Part shown: piece after piece, positions 52,708-53,945 of the stretch
How the letters are laid out: each line of letters opens with the position of its first letter
How positions within the stretch are numbered: the first letter of the stretch is position 1
Assembly (NCBI RefSeq): GCF_006149045.1
Contig: NZ_VBSN01000033.1
Coordinates: 1 to 53,945 of the forward strand
From: Dyadobacter flavalbus
GTDB lineage: Bacteria > Bacteroidota > Bacteroidia > Cytophagales > Spirosomataceae
DNA length: 53,945 nucleotides
Reading direction: 5' to 3'
Program-made: the position numbers and the translations under genes
Notes under the pieces: generated by a model
The model's input: only the letters and a program-made list of their open reading frames with translations
The model's database searches: none
What the model was told of the DNA's origin: nothing

Positions 52708-53862
52708 ATGATGTCTGCTCAAATATTTGCCGAAAAAGTTTATACCGGAAACAGCGTTCTTGAAAATCAGCTTATTCAGGTTCTGGATGGTAAAATATCC
52801 GCCATGGAGTCTGCCGTTTCCGATCCTGAAATCACAAAAGTTGCCAATCTGTCCGCCGGTTTTTTTGACAGCCATATCAACGGCGGTGAAAAATATTATT
52901 TCACCCAAAAAGCGGACGAAGAAGCCATTGACGATATTTATAACGCCAGCGTAAATACCGGAACCGCATACGTCCTTCCTACGCTGATCACTTCTCCGCC
53001 TGAAAATATACTGAAAGGCATTGAAGCCGTTAAAAATTATCTTTCTGCAAATCCGGGCTCCGGCGTTTTGGGCATGCATCTCGAAGGGCCTTTTCTGAAC
53101 CCTGTAAAAAGAGGCGCACATGTTAAAGAATTTGTCCGTACTCCGACGAATGCCGAGCTGGAAGAAATTATCCGTTACGGAAAAGATGTGATCAAACTGA
53201 TGACGATTGCGCCTGAAATGTTCACGGATGAGCAGATCCAGATGCTTGTGGAATCCGGAATTACCATTTCTGCCGGCCACTCCAATGCGACATATGAAGA
53301 AGCAACGAAGGCATTTTCGCAGGGAATCAATCTGGTTACGCACTTGTACAACGCCATGTCCGCATTCGGCCATCGTCAGCCCGGCCTTGTAGGAGCAACT
53401 TTTGATTCGGAACAGGTGTACGCGCCGATTATCATTGATGGCGTGCATTGCGATTTCGGAGCTGCAAGTGTTGCCTATAAAATCAAAAAGGATAAGCTTT
53501 TCCTGATTTCGGATGCCTTGTTTCTGGGCGAAAAAGTCACAGAATTCAAATGGGGCGAATTTGATGCTTACCTGAAAAACGGAAGATATACAAATTCGGA
53601 CGGCAATCTGGCAGGTGCAACCATTTCACTGGGCGATGCCGTTCGGAATGCGGTTCAGGTTTTGGGAATTCCCTTGCAGGAAGCGGTTGAAATGGCAACC
53701 ACACGGCCGGCAGCTGCGCTTGGAATGGCGAACCAGATCGGAAGTGTTGCAGTGGGTTATCCGGCTGTTTTTACAACTTTTGACGATGATTTGAATGTTT
53801 TTGAAGTACTGAAACTTTTGAAGTACTCCCTACTTTTCAGACCATCAGTTGATCATTGGTAA
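52708..53862 (+). CDS. nagA: N-acetylglucosamine-6-phosphate deacetylase
   Basis: A 384-residue amidohydrolase from the ATG at 52708; ATG 52711 is an alternative, and an upstream TTG is unlikely. Motifs: FFDSHINGGE near the N-terminus (His-x-Asn rather than His-x-His, as some NagA use Gln-x-Asn), MHLEGPFLNPVKRGAH (Glu), SAGHSNATYEEA (His), VTHLYNAMS (His) and LISDALF (catalytic Asp). It removes acetate from GlcNAc-6-P in amino-sugar recycling. About 14 residues after DDDLNVFEVLKL look like an added tail. Confidence 0.92.
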   Translation: MMSAQIFAEKVYTGNSVLENQLIQVLDGKISAMESAVSDPEITKVANLSAGFFDSHINGGEKYYFTQKADEEAIDDIYNASVNTGTAYVLPTLITSPPENILKGIEAVKNYLSANPGSGVLGMHLEGPFLNPVKRGAHVKEFVRTPTNAELEEIIRYGKDVIKLMTIAPEMFTDEQIQMLVESGITISAGHSNATYEEATKAFSQGINLVTHLYNAMSAFGHRQPGLVGATFDSEQVYAPIIIDGVHCDFGAASVAYKIKKDKLFLISDALFLGEKVTEFKWGEFDAYLKNGRYTNSDGNLAGATISLGDAVRNAVQVLGIPLQEAVEMATTRPAAALGMANQIGSVAVGYPAVFTTFDDDLNVFEVLKLLKYSLLFRPSVDHW

Positions 53863-53891
53863 TTAAATTTAAGCAGCATTCAGGTAAAGAT

Positions 53892-53945
53892 TTACTGGTT
53901 TTTTGCGGCCAATACCTTGATGCTTTCTGCAATTATATTGTTTGA
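53892..53945 (-). CDS. Possible C-terminal end of a minus-strand gene running off the window
   Basis: The last 54 bases on the minus strand read SNNIIAESIKVLAAKNQ then a stop, with a protein-like composition. It would be convergent with nagA. The stretch is too short to name a family. Confidence 0.35.
   Translation of the reverse strand, partial: SNNIIAESIKVLAAKNQ

Noticed and set aside
52054..53448. Open frame of 464 codons on the minus strand
   Set aside because: It is antisense to the thioredoxin end, the pentapeptide gene and nagA, all with clear families; its Arg/Phe/Ile/Cys-heavy composition is that of a shadow frame.
1..53945. CRISPR arrays, tRNA or rRNA genes, insertion sequences or prophage
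   Set aside because: No repeat-spacer arrays, clover-leaf sequences, transposases or phage structural genes were seen when reading both strands; short or divergent RNA genes could be missed without a covariance search.

Overview
The window looks like a chromosomal segment of a Bacteroidota bacterium, probably order Cytophagales (Spirosomaceae/Dyadobacter-like; inferred by family content, no database search was possible). The signs are: families typical of that phylum (DUF1460, DUF4136, DUF5672, WbqC, a short ParE, a bifunctional chorismate mutase-prephenate dehydratase), few Shine-Dalgarno-like leaders, AT-rich spacers and moderate GC. There are no rRNA or tRNA genes, CRISPR arrays, insertion sequences or phage genes that I can see.

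Layout. (1) 1-7220, plus strand: the tail of an OmpR-type response regulator, its sensor kinase, and a three-gene heavy-metal RND efflux system (outer-membrane channel, adaptor, CzcA-type pump). (2) 7317-11761, minus strand: a sigma-54 locus in transcription order rpoN, an NtrC-type activator, and a cytoplasmic receiver-PAS-histidine kinase. (3) 12077-16125: small envelope/stress-type proteins, a lone receiver domain and a long TPR protein. (4) 16459-22312, plus strand: a GH13 amylase-like enzyme, a Gcr-family 'recombinase' that looks like a membrane protein, a DUF1460 cysteine hydrolase and an MscS channel. (5) 22372-26207, minus strand: a second response regulator/sensor kinase pair followed by a SulP anion transporter. 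(6) 26413-33842: DinB-like protein, DUF4136 lipoprotein plus small beta-barrel, a large unclassified exported or membrane-anchored protein, pheA and parE. (7) 34131-51664, plus strand: a compact polysaccharide assembly and export operon (OPX/Wza, PCP/Wzz, Wzm/Wzt ABC transporter, aminotransferase, acyltransferases, several glycosyltransferases, Wzy-like polymerase). (8) 51774-53862: thioredoxin, Qnr-like pentapeptide-repeat protein and NagA; a probable minus-strand gene end runs off the right edge.

Main points of interest. The two response regulator/kinase systems are paralogous, and next to each is a transporter preceded by four short motifs spaced exactly 11 bp apart (TCTAA-type before the efflux genes, TTAA-type before the SulP gene). 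This is the geometry expected for OmpR/PhoB-family tandem operators. The polysaccharide operon mixes parts of ABC-dependent (Wzm/Wzt) and Wzy-type assembly. It also carries two related glycosyltransferases, one of which has lost the DxD metal-binding motif. The sigma-54 gene sits with its own activator and a soluble kinase that starts with a receiver domain, suggesting a phosphorelay.
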